DNA of 64,000 bases from Amycolatopsis echigonensis (GCF_014174495.1 NZ_JACJHR010000026.1:1-64000); one strand, 5' to 3'. Positions 17,947-28,234 are shown, numbered from the stretch's first letter. Numbers and translations are program-made. Notes: generated by a model not told the origin, from the letters alone.

Positions 17947-17952
17947 TAGGCT
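17947..17952 (+). promoter_or_regulatory. -10 element, leaderless start at 17960
   Basis: TAGGCT, 7 bases, GTG at 17960; no ribosome-binding site. It decides this start over the upstream in-frame codon at 17900. Confidence 0.5.
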
Positions 17953-17959
17953 GTGCCGC

Positions 17960-18412
17960 GTGCCGTTGTATGCCGCTTACGGATCCAACATGGAGCCCGC
18001 CCAGATGCTGGAGCGCGCCCCGCACTCGCCCATGGCGGGCACCGGCTGGCTGGAAGGCTGGCGGCTGACCTTCGGCGGCGAGGACATCGGGTGGGAAGGC
18101 GCGCTGGCCACCATCGTCGAAGACCCGTCGTCGCGGGTGTTCGTGGTCCTGTACGACGTGACCGCGCTCGACGAGGAACGCCTCGACCGCTGGGAAGGCG
18201 GCGAGCTGGGGATGCACACGAAGATCCGGCTGCGGGTCCAGACGATGGACGGGTCGGTGCTGGCCTGGCTGTACGTCCTGGACGCGTACGAGGGCGGGCT
18301 GCCCTCAGCGCGGTATCTCGGGGTGCTGGCGGACGCCGCGGAGGCGGCCGGGGCCCCGGCCGATTACGTGGACGACCTGCGCACCCGGCCGTGCACCGGG
18401 ATCAGCGGCTGA
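17960..18412 (+). CDS. Gamma-glutamylcyclotransferase-like protein
   Basis: 150 aa. The family glycine loop YAAYGSNM is at residues 4-11, where the gamma-glutamyl substrate binds. A beta-barrel follows with FVVLYDVTALDEERLDRWEGG, whose acidic residue is the usual catalytic position. The C-terminal part (AYEGGLPSARYLGVLADAAEAAG) is typical. The reaction would be cyclisation of a gamma-glutamyl amine to 5-oxoproline, but many family members have other or unknown substrates. It is divergent from lpdA. Confidence 0.82.
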   Translation: MPLYAAYGSNMEPAQMLERAPHSPMAGTGWLEGWRLTFGGEDIGWEGALATIVEDPSSRVFVVLYDVTALDEERLDRWEGGELGMHTKIRLRVQTMDGSVLAWLYVLDAYEGGLPSARYLGVLADAAEAAGAPADYVDDLRTRPCTGISG

Positions 18413-19036
18413 CGGTTGCGGTCTTGACCGTCCGTGCGGGCAACCTTCACGGACGGTGATCCCCACCGTTCCCCCTCGCGGACGTTCAGCTGTTCGAGGG
18501 GCGAACCACCCCGCCGCGCGAGTGCCGGTTCGACCGCGCGACGGCGGCTGAGAACGTTCGTTTTCCGAGTCATCCACAGCCTGCCTGGACCGTCCCCAGC
18601 GGGGCTCGAAGTTGTCCCCAGCGGGACCTCCCTGTGGATAACTCCGCGTGACCCGATGATCCACAACTCCGCCGGACAGCCGCCCAATACCACACTGCAG
18701 AGGCTCACCCACACGGGCATCCACCACCGCGGAGCGCAGGAAAAATCGCAGCGCGTCACCAAAGATGACGGCAGAAATACGGTCGGCGGGGCCATCCCGA
18801 CAGCTCCGAATTCCGCCAAAGCCGTTGCCGGACAACACGAAATCCACCCCGGGGAGCCAACGGCCAACCGCCACACTCGGGCAGCACAAAAGTCCGAAAT
18901 GACTCTCGGTAAGCGCGCCGCAGCGGAGGCACCGGCGGTCTAGACCACAGCGCGTAACTCCCCGCTGACACCCCCGCACGAGGGGTGCCTCTCCCCCGCC
19001 TGAGTTATCCACATCGGCGTGATGCCTGTGGATAAC
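18413..19036. other. Non-coding gap rich in DnaA-box-like motifs
   Basis: No gene is supported; the open frames lack family features. A hairpin (ACCGTCCGTG 18427-18436 with 18448-18457) follows the gamma-glutamylcyclotransferase gene and may be its terminator. The gap holds three exact matches to the 9-mer TTATCCACA or its complement (18633-18641, 19005-19013, 19027-19035) and relaxed ones at 18570-18578, 18590-18598, 18612-18620 and 18657-18665. See the finding on this region. Confidence 0.6.
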
Positions 19037-19040
19037 TCAG
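19000..19040. repeat. Inverted repeat carrying two DnaA boxes
   Basis: CTGAGTTATCCAC (19000-19012) and its exact complement (19028-19040) flank a 15-base spacer. Each arm contributes a perfect 9-mer DnaA box in opposite orientation (19005-19013 and 19027-19035). The right arm overlaps the stop codon of the amidohydrolase gene, so it may also act as that gene's terminator. Confidence 0.7.
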
Positions 19041-20323
19041 GCCAGCGAGGCCAGCGCGGTGTGCACCAAAGTGCGCACTCCGACGAGCAGCGCGCGCTCG
19101 TCGAGGACGAACGTCGGGCGGTGGATGTCGGCCTGCGGAGCGGGCGGACCGGACCACACGCCGAGCCGGGCGAAGGCCCCGCTGACATGCTCCAGGTACC
19201 AGCCGAAGTCCTCGCCGCCGGACGACTGTTCCGTCCCGGCGAGCCCCGCTTCGCCGACCGCGGCCTCGACGCCGGCGCGCATCAGCGCGGTCGACTCCGC
19301 GTCGGAAACGACGGGCGGCACGCCGCGGCGGTAGTCGAGCGAGAAGCCGACGCCGGTCGGGGCCAGCAGCGATTCCACCGACGACGCGACGAGCGGCTCC
19401 AGCGCCTTCCACACCTCGTGGTCGGCGGTCCGCAGCGTGCCGCGCAGCACGCCGTCCTGCGGGACCGCGTTCGCGGCCTGTCCGGCGTGCACCGCGCCCC
19501 ACACCAGCACCGTGCCGGACCGCGGGTCGACGCGCCGGGACAGCACCGACGGCAGCGACGTGATGACCGTGCCCAGCGCGTACACCAGGTCAGCGGTGAG
19601 ATGCGGCCGCGAGGTGTGGCCGCCGGGCGAGGTGAGGCGCAGTTCGATCAGGTCGGCGGCGGACGTCAGCGCGCCGACCCGGGTGCCGACCTTGCCCGCT
19701 TCGAGCCGCGGGTCGCAGTGCAGGCCGTAGATCCGCTCGACGCCCTCCAGCGCTCCCGCGGCGATCATGTCCAGCGCGCCGCCGGGCATGACCTCCTCGG
19801 CGGGCTGGAAGATCAGCCGCACGCGGCCGGGCAGCTCGGGCGCGCCGGCGAGCGCGCGGCCGGCGCCGAGCAGGATCGCGGTGTGCGCGTCGTGGCCGCA
19901 CATGTGCGCCGCGCCGTCGGTGGTGGAGCTGTAGGGCAGGCCGGTGTCCTCGGTCAGCGGCAGCGCGTCGATGTCCGCGCGCAGCGCGACGCAGCGCTCA
20001 CCCTTGCCGATGTCGCACACCACGCCGGTGCCGCCGGGCAGCACCCACGGCTTCAGCCCGACCCGGCGCAGAAGCGAGACGATCAGCTCGGTCGTCTCGA
20101 ACTCGTTGCGCGACAGCTCGGGGTGGGCATGGATGTGCCGCCGCCACGCGAGCACGTCCGTCGCGTTCGCGCGCAGCCAGTCGTCCAGCCAGAACGGGCC
20201 GCGGCCCGCGCCAAGGTCTTCCACCGGAGCCATGCTGACGCCGGCTTCGGTCAGCAGCGCGCCGGGCGCCGCGATCGGGTTGTGGTCACCTGGAACGTCC
20301 GGCCGTGAATCGAGCACCGTCAC
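19037..20323 (-). CDS. M20 family amidohydrolase
   Basis: 428 aa. Binuclear metal peptidase/amidohydrolase of the N-acyl-amino-acid or hippurate hydrolase type. It has RRHIHAHPELS near residue 60, metal ligands in HMCGHDAHTAILLGAG and the catalytic/metal Glu pair in FQPAEEVMPGG, a lid domain, and the C-terminal SSGGEDFGWYLE ligand region. GGAGGAGG a few bases upstream supports GTG 20323. M. tuberculosis has two such genes (amiA1, amiB1; Rv3305c-Rv3306c) at the equivalent place; only one is present here. Confidence 0.88.
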   Translation of the reverse strand: MTVLDSRPDVPGDHNPIAAPGALLTEAGVSMAPVEDLGAGRGPFWLDDWLRANATDVLAWRRHIHAHPELSRNEFETTELIVSLLRRVGLKPWVLPGGTGVVCDIGKGERCVALRADIDALPLTEDTGLPYSSTTDGAAHMCGHDAHTAILLGAGRALAGAPELPGRVRLIFQPAEEVMPGGALDMIAAGALEGVERIYGLHCDPRLEAGKVGTRVGALTSAADLIELRLTSPGGHTSRPHLTADLVYALGTVITSLPSVLSRRVDPRSGTVLVWGAVHAGQAANAVPQDGVLRGTLRTADHEVWKALEPLVASSVESLLAPTGVGFSLDYRRGVPPVVSDAESTALMRAGVEAAVGEAGLAGTEQSSGGEDFGWYLEHVSGAFARLGVWSGPPAPQADIHRPTFVLDERALLVGVRTLVHTALASLA

Positions 20324-20513
20324 GCCGCACCTCCTCCCGCAACACGAGCGCAGGGGAACACGCAACGTGCCGATCGATCTGTCTTACGCATTGCGGTCGA
20401 TCGTGCACCATGCAGGTGGCAAGCGGCGGTACCGTGCGCTTCGACCAAGACGGCCGGTAGCGGATCTGCGGCGAACGGCTGACGAAGTTCGGCGTGGGTG
20501 AACGCCGGAAAGC

Positions 20514-20828
20514 TCAGCCGCCTTGGGCCTTGCGGCGCTTGATGCGGTGGCGGCGGCCGAAGAACACGATGGCGAGCAGCACGACCGCGGCACCGCCTGC
20601 GATGAGGTTCTTCTTCGTCTTCGCCGCGTTGGCCTTGTCGGTCTGCGACGGGTCCAGCACCGGTCCCGGAGGCGCCTGGCGGACCGTGTTCACCTGCGTG
20701 ATCACCGTCTCGGAAGCCACGGCGGCCGCGGCCGGACCCGAGGTCGCCGCGGACGCCGCCACCGGCAGCACCCCGGTGAGCAGCACGCCGAGCAGACCGG
20801 CCAGCAGCAGTCCCCGCACCTTCGCCAT
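20514..20828 (-). CDS. Small secreted, C-terminally anchored protein
   Basis: 104 aa. Signal peptide at residues 1-28 (GLLLAGLLGVLLTGVLPVAASA), a short Ala/Val/Pro-rich extracellular part, and a C-terminal hydrophobic helix (about 76-92) followed by RRHRIKRRKAQGG. The layout (signal, short ectodomain, single helix, basic tail) is like that of anchored cell-surface peptides, but no LPXTG-type motif precedes the helix. GAAGGGA precedes ATG 20828. Function unknown. Confidence 0.65.
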   Translation of the reverse strand: MAKVRGLLLAGLLGVLLTGVLPVAASAATSGPAAAAVASETVITQVNTVRQAPPGPVLDPSQTDKANAAKTKKNLIAGGAAVVLLAIVFFGRRHRIKRRKAQGG

Positions 20829-21017
20829 GACTTCCCTTCTACGCGGTCCCCGTGCATTGTGCCCGCCGAGGCGCGGGCCCGTCAGCCGCCACGCGGTGGG
20901 ACCGGGTCCGCTCGCCTCGTGCTGACGACCGCCGGGCGCAACCAGCCCTGGATACGGGCACGAGACACTTGTGCGCACAGCGTTTTCTCTTCTTGGACGA
21001 CGTTCAAGAAGCGGGAT

Positions 21018-22007
21018 TCACGACGGTTCGGCGAACGCGGCCAAGATCCGCTCCGCGGCCAGCGTGGCGGTGAGTTCTCCGTCGCGCACCGCTCGTTCCA
21101 CGTCGGCTACCTGCGCGCGAACGGCCGGATGCGCGGTGAGCCGGTCGAGCAGCTGCTCGCGGACCATCGACCACGTCCAGTCGACCTGCTGCTTCTTGCG
21201 CCGCTCGGCAAGATCACCCGATTCGGTGAGCACCTCGCGGTGCTTTCCGATCGCCGCCCACACCTCGTCGAGGCCGCTGCCCTCGAGCCCGCTGCACGTG
21301 AGAACCGGCGGCGTCCAGAGCGCGTCCTTGCCGTAGATCATCCGCAGCGCGCCCTGCAGCTCGCGCGCGGCGCGTTTGGCGTCGCGTTCGTGCGGGCCGT
21401 CGGCCTTGTTCACGGCGATGACGTCGGCGAGTTCCAGCACGCCCTTCTTGATGCCCTGCAACTGGTCGCCGGTGCGCGCCAGGGTCAGGAAGAGGAAGCA
21501 GTCGACCATGTTCGCCACGGTCACTTCGGACTGTCCGACCCCGACTGTCTCCACCAGCACGACGTCGAAGCCGGCCGCCTCCATCAGCACGATCGTCTCG
21601 CGGGTCGCGCGGGCGACGCCGCCGAGCGTGCCGGACGTCGGCGAGGGCCGGATGAACGCCTTCGGGTCGACCGCCAGCCGCGCCATGCGGGTCTTGTCGC
21701 CGAGGATCGAACCGCCGGTGCGGGTCGAGGACGGATCGACGGCGAGCACGGCGACCCGATGCCCGGCCGAGGTGAGGTCGGTGCCGAGCTGGTCGATAAA
21801 TGTCGACTTGCCGACTCCGGGCACGCCGGTGATGCCGACGCGTTTCGCCCCGCCCGCGTGCGGGAGCAGCTCGACGAGCAGTTCCTGTGCTTGCCGCCGG
21901 TGGTCCTCGCGGTGCGATTCGACCAGCGTGATGGCCTTGGACAGGGTCCCCCGGTCGCCCGCGAGCACGCCCTTGGCGTAGTCGCCGACGTCGATCCGCC
22001 GCGGCAA
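21018..22007 (-). CDS. meaB: Methylmalonyl-CoA mutase-associated GTPase MeaB
   Basis: 329 aa, G3E-family GTPase that gates delivery and exchange of adenosylcobalamin on methylmalonyl-CoA mutase. P-loop [18 protein letters not shown] at about residues 57-74, switch region [18 protein letters not shown], the [15 protein letters not shown] box, and NKADGP for guanine recognition. It starts three bases after the mutB stop, so it is translationally linked as the last gene of mutA-mutB-meaB. Confidence 0.94.
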   Translation of the reverse strand: MPRRIDVGDYAKGVLAGDRGTLSKAITLVESHREDHRRQAQELLVELLPHAGGAKRVGITGVPGVGKSTFIDQLGTDLTSAGHRVAVLAVDPSSTRTGGSILGDKTRMARLAVDPKAFIRPSPTSGTLGGVARATRETIVLMEAAGFDVVLVETVGVGQSEVTVANMVDCFLFLTLARTGDQLQGIKKGVLELADVIAVNKADGPHERDAKRAARELQGALRMIYGKDALWTPPVLTCSGLEGSGLDEVWAAIGKHREVLTESGDLAERRKKQQVDWTWSMVREQLLDRLTAHPAVRAQVADVERAVRDGELTATLAAERILAAFAEPS

Positions 22008-22010
22008 GGT

Positions 22011-24179
22011 TCAGGACTCCTGCGCGGCCAGCTGCTCGAGCAGGTCGATCGCGGCGTCCGCGAGCACCGTGCCCGGGCCGAAGATCGCCGCCGCTCCCGC
22101 TTCGCGCAGCTCCGGGTAGTCCTGCGGCGGGATCACGCCGCCGACGACGACCATGATGTCCTCACGGCCCAGTTCGGCCAGTTCCTGGCGGAGCGCGGGC
22201 ACCAGCGACAGGTGCCCGGCGGCCAGCGAGGACACGCCGATCACGTGCACGTCCGCCTCGGACGCCTGGCGGGCGACCTCGGCCGGAGTGGAGAACAGCG
22301 GGCCGACGTCGACGTCGAAGCCGAGGTCGGCGAAGCCGGTGGCGATTACCTTCTGGCCGCGGTCGTGGCCGTCCTGGCCCATCTTCGCGACGAGGATGCG
22401 CGGCCGGCGGCCTTCCTCTTCAGCGAATTTCTCGACCAGCTCGCGAGCCTTCTCGACGTTGTCCGACTTCCCCACCTCTTCCCGGTACACGCCGGAGATC
22501 GTGCGGATCTGGCCGGAGTGGCGGCCCCAGATCTTCTCCAGGGCGTCGGAGATCTCGCCGACGGTGGCCTTCGCGCGCGCGGCGTTGATGGCCAGCTCGA
22601 GCAGGTTGCCGTTGTTCTGCGCGCCTTCGGTGAGGCGGCGCAACGCGTCCTCGGTGGCCTGCGAGTCGCGTTCTTCGCGCAGTCGGCGCAGCTTTTCGAG
22701 CTGCTGTGCGCGTACGCCAGCGTTGTCGACCTTCAGCACGTCGATCTGCTGGTCGTCGGTGACCTGGTACTTGTTCACACCGATGACCGGCTGTCGTCCC
22801 GAGTCGATGCGCGCCTGCGTACGCGCGGCTGCCTCTTCGATGCGCAGCTTCGGGATGCCTTCGTCGATCGCGCGCGCCATGCCGCCCGCGCCTTCGACTT
22901 CGGTGATGTGGGCCCACGCCTTGCGCGCGAGGTCGTAGGTGAGCTTCTCGACGAACGCGCTGCCGCCCCACGGGTCGATGACGCGCGTGGTGCCGGATTC
23001 CTGCTGCAGCAACAGCTGGGTGTTGCGCGCGATCCGCGCGGAGAAGTCAGTGGGCAGCGCGAGCGCTTCGTCGAGAGCGTTGGTGTGCAACGACTGTGTG
23101 TGCCCCTGGGTGGCAGCCATCGCCTCGACGCACGTACGCGTCACGTTGTTGAAGACGTCCTGCGCGGTGAGCGACCAGCCGGACGTCTGGGAGTGCGTAC
23201 GCAGCGACAGCGACTTCTGCGACTTCGGGTCGAACTGCTTCACGAGCTTCGCCCACAGCAGCCGTGCGGCGCGCAGCTTCGCGACTTCCATGAAGAAGTT
23301 CATGCCGATGGCCCAGAAGAACGACAGCCGCGGAGCGAACTTGTCGACGTCCAGCCCGGCCTCGACGCCCGCGCGGATGTACTCGACGCCGTCCGCGAGC
23401 GTGTACGCCAGCTCCAGGTCAGCGGTCGCTCCGGCCTCCTGCATGTGGTAGCCGGAGATCGAGATCGAGTTGTACTTCGGCATGTGCTGCGAGGTGTAGG
23501 CGAAGATGTCGGAGATGATCCGCATCGACGGCTGCGGCGGGTAGATGTAGGTGTTGCGGACCATGAACTCCTTGAGGATGTCGTTCTGGATGGTCCCCGC
23601 GAGCTGCTCCGGCTTCACCCCCTGTTCCTCGGCCGCGACCACGTACAGCGCGAGCACCGGCAGCACCGCGCCGTTCATCGTCATCGAGACGGACATCTTG
23701 TCCAGCGGGATGCCGTCGAACAGCTGGCGCATGTCGTAGATCGAGTCGATCGCCACCCCGGCCATGCCGACGTCGCCGGACACGCGCGGGTGGTCGGAGT
23801 CGTAGCCGCGGTGCGTCGCGAGGTCGAACGCGACCGACAGGCCCTTCTGCCCGGCCGCGAGGTTGCGGCGGTAGAAGGCGTTCGACTCCTGCGCGGTGGA
23901 GAACCCGGCGTACTGGCGGATCGTCCAGGGCTGGTTGACGTACATCGTCGGATACGGCCCGCGCAGGTACGGCGCGATGCCCGGGTACGTGTTCAGGAAG
24001 TCCACATCGGACAGATCGGCCGCGGTGTAGACCGGCTTCACGCCGATGCCCTCGGGGGTTTCCCAGGCCAGCGCGTCCGGCCCCTTGCCGGTGGCGTCCT
24101 GCACGGCCTGCGCCCACGCGGCCCGGTCGCCCGGTTCCGGCGTGCCGAGCGGGATGTCGGCGAAATTCGGGATGCTCAT
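22011..24179 (-). CDS. mutB: Methylmalonyl-CoA mutase large (catalytic) subunit
   Basis: 722 aa. Isomerises (R)-methylmalonyl-CoA to succinyl-CoA with adenosylcobalamin. The N-terminal TIM barrel includes [20 protein letters not shown] and the active-site region near [13 protein letters not shown]. The C-terminal cobalamin domain has the ligand motif DGHDRG in [13 protein letters not shown] and the nucleotide-loop GGVIPPQDY. The ATG at 24179 overlaps the mutA stop (ATGA). Together with the biotin carboxylase at 3.9 kb this gives propionyl-CoA to succinyl-CoA, or supplies methylmalonyl-CoA for polyketides when run in reverse. Confidence 0.96.
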   Translation of the reverse strand: MSIPNFADIPLGTPEPGDRAAWAQAVQDATGKGPDALAWETPEGIGVKPVYTAADLSDVDFLNTYPGIAPYLRGPYPTMYVNQPWTIRQYAGFSTAQESNAFYRRNLAAGQKGLSVAFDLATHRGYDSDHPRVSGDVGMAGVAIDSIYDMRQLFDGIPLDKMSVSMTMNGAVLPVLALYVVAAEEQGVKPEQLAGTIQNDILKEFMVRNTYIYPPQPSMRIISDIFAYTSQHMPKYNSISISGYHMQEAGATADLELAYTLADGVEYIRAGVEAGLDVDKFAPRLSFFWAIGMNFFMEVAKLRAARLLWAKLVKQFDPKSQKSLSLRTHSQTSGWSLTAQDVFNNVTRTCVEAMAATQGHTQSLHTNALDEALALPTDFSARIARNTQLLLQQESGTTRVIDPWGGSAFVEKLTYDLARKAWAHITEVEGAGGMARAIDEGIPKLRIEEAAARTQARIDSGRQPVIGVNKYQVTDDQQIDVLKVDNAGVRAQQLEKLRRLREERDSQATEDALRRLTEGAQNNGNLLELAINAARAKATVGEISDALEKIWGRHSGQIRTISGVYREEVGKSDNVEKARELVEKFAEEEGRRPRILVAKMGQDGHDRGQKVIATGFADLGFDVDVGPLFSTPAEVARQASEADVHVIGVSSLAAGHLSLVPALRQELAELGREDIMVVVGGVIPPQDYPELREAGAAAIFGPGTVLADAAIDLLEQLAAQES

Positions 24180-26041
24180 GCGGAGACTCCCAGCTGTGCG
24201 TGGAGGCTGGTCAGGACTTCGAGCGCGTCGCACCCGGCGTAGAGGTTGCCGCTGATTCCGTCGTAGGTTCCCTTGCCCGCCAGCAGCACGCTGTCCGCGC
24301 CGAGCGACGCCGCGACGGACGCGGCCTGTTCCTCGTACGCCGCGTCGGTGCCGCAGACGCACGCGATCTTCGCGCCGCTCTCGCGGAACGCGCCGGGCAG
24401 GTCGTCGGTCGCGCCCGGGTTCACCGCCTCGATGCCGCCCGCCTGCAACAGGTTCGTCGCGAAGGACGCGCGGCCGGTGTGCGCGGCGACCGGCCCCAGC
24501 GTGGCCAGGAAAACCTTCGGCCGCTCGCCGTGCTCAGCAAGGTAAGCGTCGGACGCGTCGCGCAGCTTCTCGTACTCCTCGGCGTACCGGTGCCGCGGCA
24601 GGCCGCCGTCCACAGTGGACGGAAGCGGATCGCGGGCGACCGGCTTTTCGTCCAGGTTCGGGAACTCGCTGACGCCGGTGAGCGGGTCGCGCCGGGTGGC
24701 GAGCCGGTTCGCGCGCTTCTCCCAGGTCTGCGCGAGCCGTCCGGCCAGCGCGCCGGACGCCAGCTCGGCCTCGATGCCGCCTGCCGCCTCGATCGCGGTG
24801 AACTCGCGCCACGCGGCTTCGGCGAGGTCGTCGGTGAGCTTCTCGACGTACCAGGAGCCGCCCGCCGGGTCGATCACGCTGCCCAGCTTCGACTCTTCGA
24901 TGAGGATCGCATTGGTGTTGCGGGCGATTCGCGAGGAAAACGCGTCCGGCAGGCCGATCGCCGCGTCGAACGGCAGCACGGTGACCGCGTCCGCTCCGCC
25001 GACCCCGGCCGCGAAACAGGCGACGGTGGTGCGCAGCATGTTCACCCACGGGTCGCGCTGAGTGAACATCGACGGCGACGTGACCGCGTGCTGGTGCATC
25101 CCGCGCGCTTCGGCGGCCGCGCCGGAGACTTCGAGGACCCGGTCCCACAGCCGGCGCGCGGCGCGGAACTTGGCGATGGTGAGGAACTGGTCCGCGGTCG
25201 CGGCGAACCGGAATTCGATCTGCGCGGCCGCAGCGGCGACGTCCAGCCCCGCCTCGGTGAGCGCACGCAGATAAGCGACGCCGGCCGCGATCGTCGCCCC
25301 GAGTTCCTGGGCGTCGGACCCGCCTGCCTCGTGAAACGGCAGTCCGTCGGCGACGATCGTGCGGACCTTGGGGTACTTGGAGGCAACCTTCACGGCCAAT
25401 TCGGCGGCCGGACCGAGCGGCAGCGCCTGCCCGGTGCGCGCCGAGGTGCCGAGCGGGTCCGCGCCGAGCGTGCCGACGGCTTCGCTGGCCGGGACCTCAC
25501 GCTCGGCGAAGAGGTCGAGAAGGGCCTGAGCAGCGGTTTCGTACTCCGCACCGGCGTCGAGGACGATCGGCGCGAGACCGACGTACACCTCGTTCAGCGC
25601 GTCGGCGAGCGCGGAGATCGGGAGCGAACCCTCGCCGAGCCGCAGCCACACCGAAGACGCGCCGCCTTCGAGGTCAGCGAGGATCGCCGCGTTCGCCGCG
25701 CGGGCGTCTTCGCGCTGGTGGCGGACCCGGATGTCCCATCCGGTGTCGACGACCCCCTCCGGCCGGGTGCCGCGCACGAACGGCGGCAGCCCGGGGAAGC
25801 CGAGGTCGCCGCGCGCGTCCTCAGCGGTGTACAGCGGCTGGATCTCGATGCCGTCGTAGGTGCGCGAGACGAGCTTGCTCTCCGGCGCACCCGCGAAATC
25901 CTCGGGGAGCCTGCCGCTCTTGCGCAGCACTCCCGCCACCAGCTCCTGCCACTGGGCACGGTCCGCGGTCGGGAACTCCGCCGCGAGCGCGAGCCCGGGC
26001 TCGGAGTGCGGCGCCGACTCCGGACCAGCCACGTTCGTCAT
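24176..26041 (-). CDS. mutA: Methylmalonyl-CoA mutase small subunit
   Basis: 621 aa. A non-catalytic homologue of MutB that forms the alpha-beta dimer. It keeps the barrel scaffold ([50 protein letters not shown]), but its C-terminal B12-like domain lacks the DxHxxG cobalamin motif ([14 protein letters not shown]), as expected for this subunit. ATG 26041 is the first plausible start; upstream sequence up to 26158 is low-complexity and probably the divergent promoter region shared with the kinase gene. Confidence 0.93.
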   Translation of the reverse strand: MTNVAGPESAPHSEPGLALAAEFPTADRAQWQELVAGVLRKSGRLPEDFAGAPESKLVSRTYDGIEIQPLYTAEDARGDLGFPGLPPFVRGTRPEGVVDTGWDIRVRHQREDARAANAAILADLEGGASSVWLRLGEGSLPISALADALNEVYVGLAPIVLDAGAEYETAAQALLDLFAEREVPASEAVGTLGADPLGTSARTGQALPLGPAAELAVKVASKYPKVRTIVADGLPFHEAGGSDAQELGATIAAGVAYLRALTEAGLDVAAAAAQIEFRFAATADQFLTIAKFRAARRLWDRVLEVSGAAAEARGMHQHAVTSPSMFTQRDPWVNMLRTTVACFAAGVGGADAVTVLPFDAAIGLPDAFSSRIARNTNAILIEESKLGSVIDPAGGSWYVEKLTDDLAEAAWREFTAIEAAGGIEAELASGALAGRLAQTWEKRANRLATRRDPLTGVSEFPNLDEKPVARDPLPSTVDGGLPRHRYAEEYEKLRDASDAYLAEHGERPKVFLATLGPVAAHTGRASFATNLLQAGGIEAVNPGATDDLPGAFRESGAKIACVCGTDAAYEEQAASVAASLGADSVLLAGKGTYDGISGNLYAGCDALEVLTSLHAQLGVSA

Positions 26042-26165
26042 ACCCAGTGATGGTAGAGGCAGGCCACCACCCGCACCTGTGACTCTGCTCGCCCCCCGTA
26101 CGGGTGAACTCAGGGGTAGCGGTGCTGAGTCGAAGACTGACGGCGGGGTGGGCCACAATCATGGG

Positions 26166-28016
26166 GTGCCCTCGGAGAACAGCGACCTGGACCAGCCCGG
26201 CAACACCGACAGCACCGGCTCCGCGAACGCCGAGCCGTCGACCGGCGGCGACCAGCCGCGGGTAGTCGCCGGGAGGTACCGGCTGCGGTCGATTCTGGGG
26301 TCCGGGTCGATGGGCACGGTCTGGTCGGCTTACGACGAGTTCCTGCACCGCCCGGTCGCGGTCAAGGAGATGAAGGTGCCGCCGGGCATCCCGGCGGAAC
26401 AGGCGGACGAACTGCGCGAGCGCACGCTGCGTGAGGCACGGGCGATCGCGGTGCTGTCCCATCCGAACGTCATCACGCTGCACGACGTCGCGCGCGAGAA
26501 CGATGCACCGTTCGTGGTGATGGAGCTGCTGCCGTCGCGCAGCCTCGCGCACCTGCTGCGCGACCACGGCCCGCTGACTGTCGAACAGGCCGCGGCAGTC
26601 GGCATCGCAGTCGCCGCCGCCCTCGAAGCCGCCCACGACGCAGGCATCACGCACCGTGACGTAAAGCCGGGCAACGTCCTGGTGGCCAGCGACGGCCGGA
26701 TCAAGCTCACCGACTTCGGCATCGCCCGCAACGTCTCCGAGGCCACCATGACGCGAACCGGAATCATGCTCGGTTCGCCCGCCTACATCTCGCCGGAAGT
26801 CGCTTCCGGCGGCGCGGTCACCCCCAACGCCGACCTGTGGGGCCTCGGCGCGACGCTGTTCGCCGCCGTCGAAGGCGCACCCCCGTACGACGCGGACGGC
26901 GACCCGCTGGAAACCGTCGGCAAGGTCGTCAACGGCAAGGTGCCGCGCCCGAAGCCGGGTCCCCTTGCCGACGTCATCACCGCGCTGATGAAGAAGGAAC
27001 CGGAAAAGCGGATCTCCCTGCGCGAGGTGCGGCACCGGCTGTACCCGATGCAGAACAAGGCCGCCCTTGACCTGTTCGGCCCCGAACTGTTCCGCACCCC
27101 AGACGGCAAGAAGACCGCCGCGCACCTGGACGCCACCGACACCCAGGTAATCAAAACGGTCGCCCCGAAACCGGACTCGGCGAATCAACCCGCCGCACTG
27201 GCAGCGGATCCAGGCCCGCTCCCGTTCCTGCGCTCCTCGAACACCGGCTCCGCCGCCGCGTTCACCCCCGCGCCTCCATTGCCGGCTCCGCCACCGCTGC
27301 CCGCCCCGCTGCCGCCGCCACCCCCACGCCGAAGCACCAAGGCCACGGCGATGCTGGCAGTCGCCTCGGTGGTCCTGTTCGCCCTGGCCTGCGGCGGCGG
27401 TTTCGCATTGGCCCGCCTGGTGAGCGGCCAGAACTTGCTGCCGCCGCAAAGCCCGGAGACCGGAACGCTGGCCACCCTGGGCACGGTGGACAGCTCGTCG
27501 AAGCCCCTGAAGCTGGTCCCCCAGCACGGCAACGCAAGCGCAACGGCGAACGTCTCGCGCGACAGCGAATACACCGTGTCCGTGCCCGAAGGCTGGCAAC
27601 GCTTCATCGCATCGCGGAAATCAGTCTTCGGCACCTCGACGGTCGTCCAATACGTTTCCCCGGACGGCCGCCAATCCCTGCGCCTGGAACGAATCCCGAA
27701 CTTCTTCGAAAAGTATTCCCAGCAAGACGCCGTAGAAGCCCTGCGCCTTTCATCGTCGCAAGACTCGTTCACCATCGCGCAACCAGCACACCAAACCCCC
27801 AACGGCACCGAACTCACCTACCGCGCGGCCGAACGAGCACAAGCCCACTCCGAAAAACCGGACGCCGTAATCACCCGCGCGACCTTCGCGCTAATCAAAC
27901 AATCCGGCAACGCCGCCTGGCTACTGTCCCTGACAGTACCCACAGAACAAGAAGACAGCGGCTCCGCCACCTTCAGCCAAATCGCGCCGACACTGTCCTT
28001 CCCAACATCCTCCTAA
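26166..28016 (+). CDS. Transmembrane serine/threonine protein kinase
   Basis: 616 aa. Kinase domain from about residue 36: glycine loop ILGSGSMGTVW, catalytic Lys67 (VAVKEM), HRD at 163-165 (THRDVKPGNVL), DFG at 183-185, GSPAYISPE activation segment. A cytoplasmic linker with a Pro-rich run follows (PAPPLPAPPPLPAPLPPPPP region), then one membrane helix (about 394-418) and a roughly 195-residue extracellular domain with YTVSVPEGWQRFIA. No PASTA repeats are present, so the signal sensed is unknown. GTG 26166 has CACAAT 6 bases upstream (leaderless). Divergent from mutA. Confidence 0.9.
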   Translation: MPSENSDLDQPGNTDSTGSANAEPSTGGDQPRVVAGRYRLRSILGSGSMGTVWSAYDEFLHRPVAVKEMKVPPGIPAEQADELRERTLREARAIAVLSHPNVITLHDVARENDAPFVVMELLPSRSLAHLLRDHGPLTVEQAAAVGIAVAAALEAAHDAGITHRDVKPGNVLVASDGRIKLTDFGIARNVSEATMTRTGIMLGSPAYISPEVASGGAVTPNADLWGLGATLFAAVEGAPPYDADGDPLETVGKVVNGKVPRPKPGPLADVITALMKKEPEKRISLREVRHRLYPMQNKAALDLFGPELFRTPDGKKTAAHLDATDTQVIKTVAPKPDSANQPAALAADPGPLPFLRSSNTGSAAAFTPAPPLPAPPPLPAPLPPPPPRRSTKATAMLAVASVVLFALACGGGFALARLVSGQNLLPPQSPETGTLATLGTVDSSSKPLKLVPQHGNASATANVSRDSEYTVSVPEGWQRFIASRKSVFGTSTVVQYVSPDGRQSLRLERIPNFFEKYSQQDAVEALRLSSSQDSFTIAQPAHQTPNGTELTYRAAERAQAHSEKPDAVITRATFALIKQSGNAAWLLSLTVPTEQEDSGSATFSQIAPTLSFPTSS

Positions 28017-28036
28017 CCACAAAAACAGGCACCAAC

Positions 28037-28218
28037 GCACCCAACAATCGAGGCACCCACACCACCCCCGCACCCCGATACGAAGCCTCCTCTGCGGTTC
28101 GGGGGTGCTTGTCAAGGCATCTTTCCCGCCTTGACAAGCACCCCCGAACCGTCAGCACAATCCGGCTTCGGGGTGCCCCACGCACCACCCACATGCAATG
28201 TCGCCCCCAGGCGACGAG
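28037..28218. repeat. Dispersed repeat, copy 1 (interrupted)
   Basis: Nearly the same sequence recurs at 41048-41161: GCACCCAACAATCGAGGCAC at the left, CACCCCGATACGAAGCCTCC in the middle, and TGCAATGTCGCCCCCAGG at the right. Copy 1 contains about 65 extra bases, comprising the 24-bp stem terminator at 28095-28151 and flanking sequence, inserted where copy 2 reads CTGCGGTTCGGGGTGCC. Both copies are intergenic. Confidence 0.8.
28095..28151. terminator. Strong bidirectional terminator, 24-bp stem
   Basis: Bases 28095-28118 are fully complementary to 28128-28151, with the loop ATCTTTCCC. It lies between the convergent kinase and MerR genes, inside the dispersed repeat. Confidence 0.85.
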
Positions 28219-28234
28219 CCGCCCGCGACACCCC

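Noticed and set aside
18413..19036. Chromosomal origin of replication at the DnaA-box cluster
   Set aside because: No dnaA, dnaN, recF or parAB neighbours and only about seven boxes; the actinobacterial oriC normally lies between dnaA and dnaN.
20523..24242. Very long plus-strand open frame (about 1,239 codons) opposite meaB and mutB
   Set aside because: It is the antisense shadow of two well-supported genes; composition is Arg/His/Val-rich with no domain and no ribosome-binding site.
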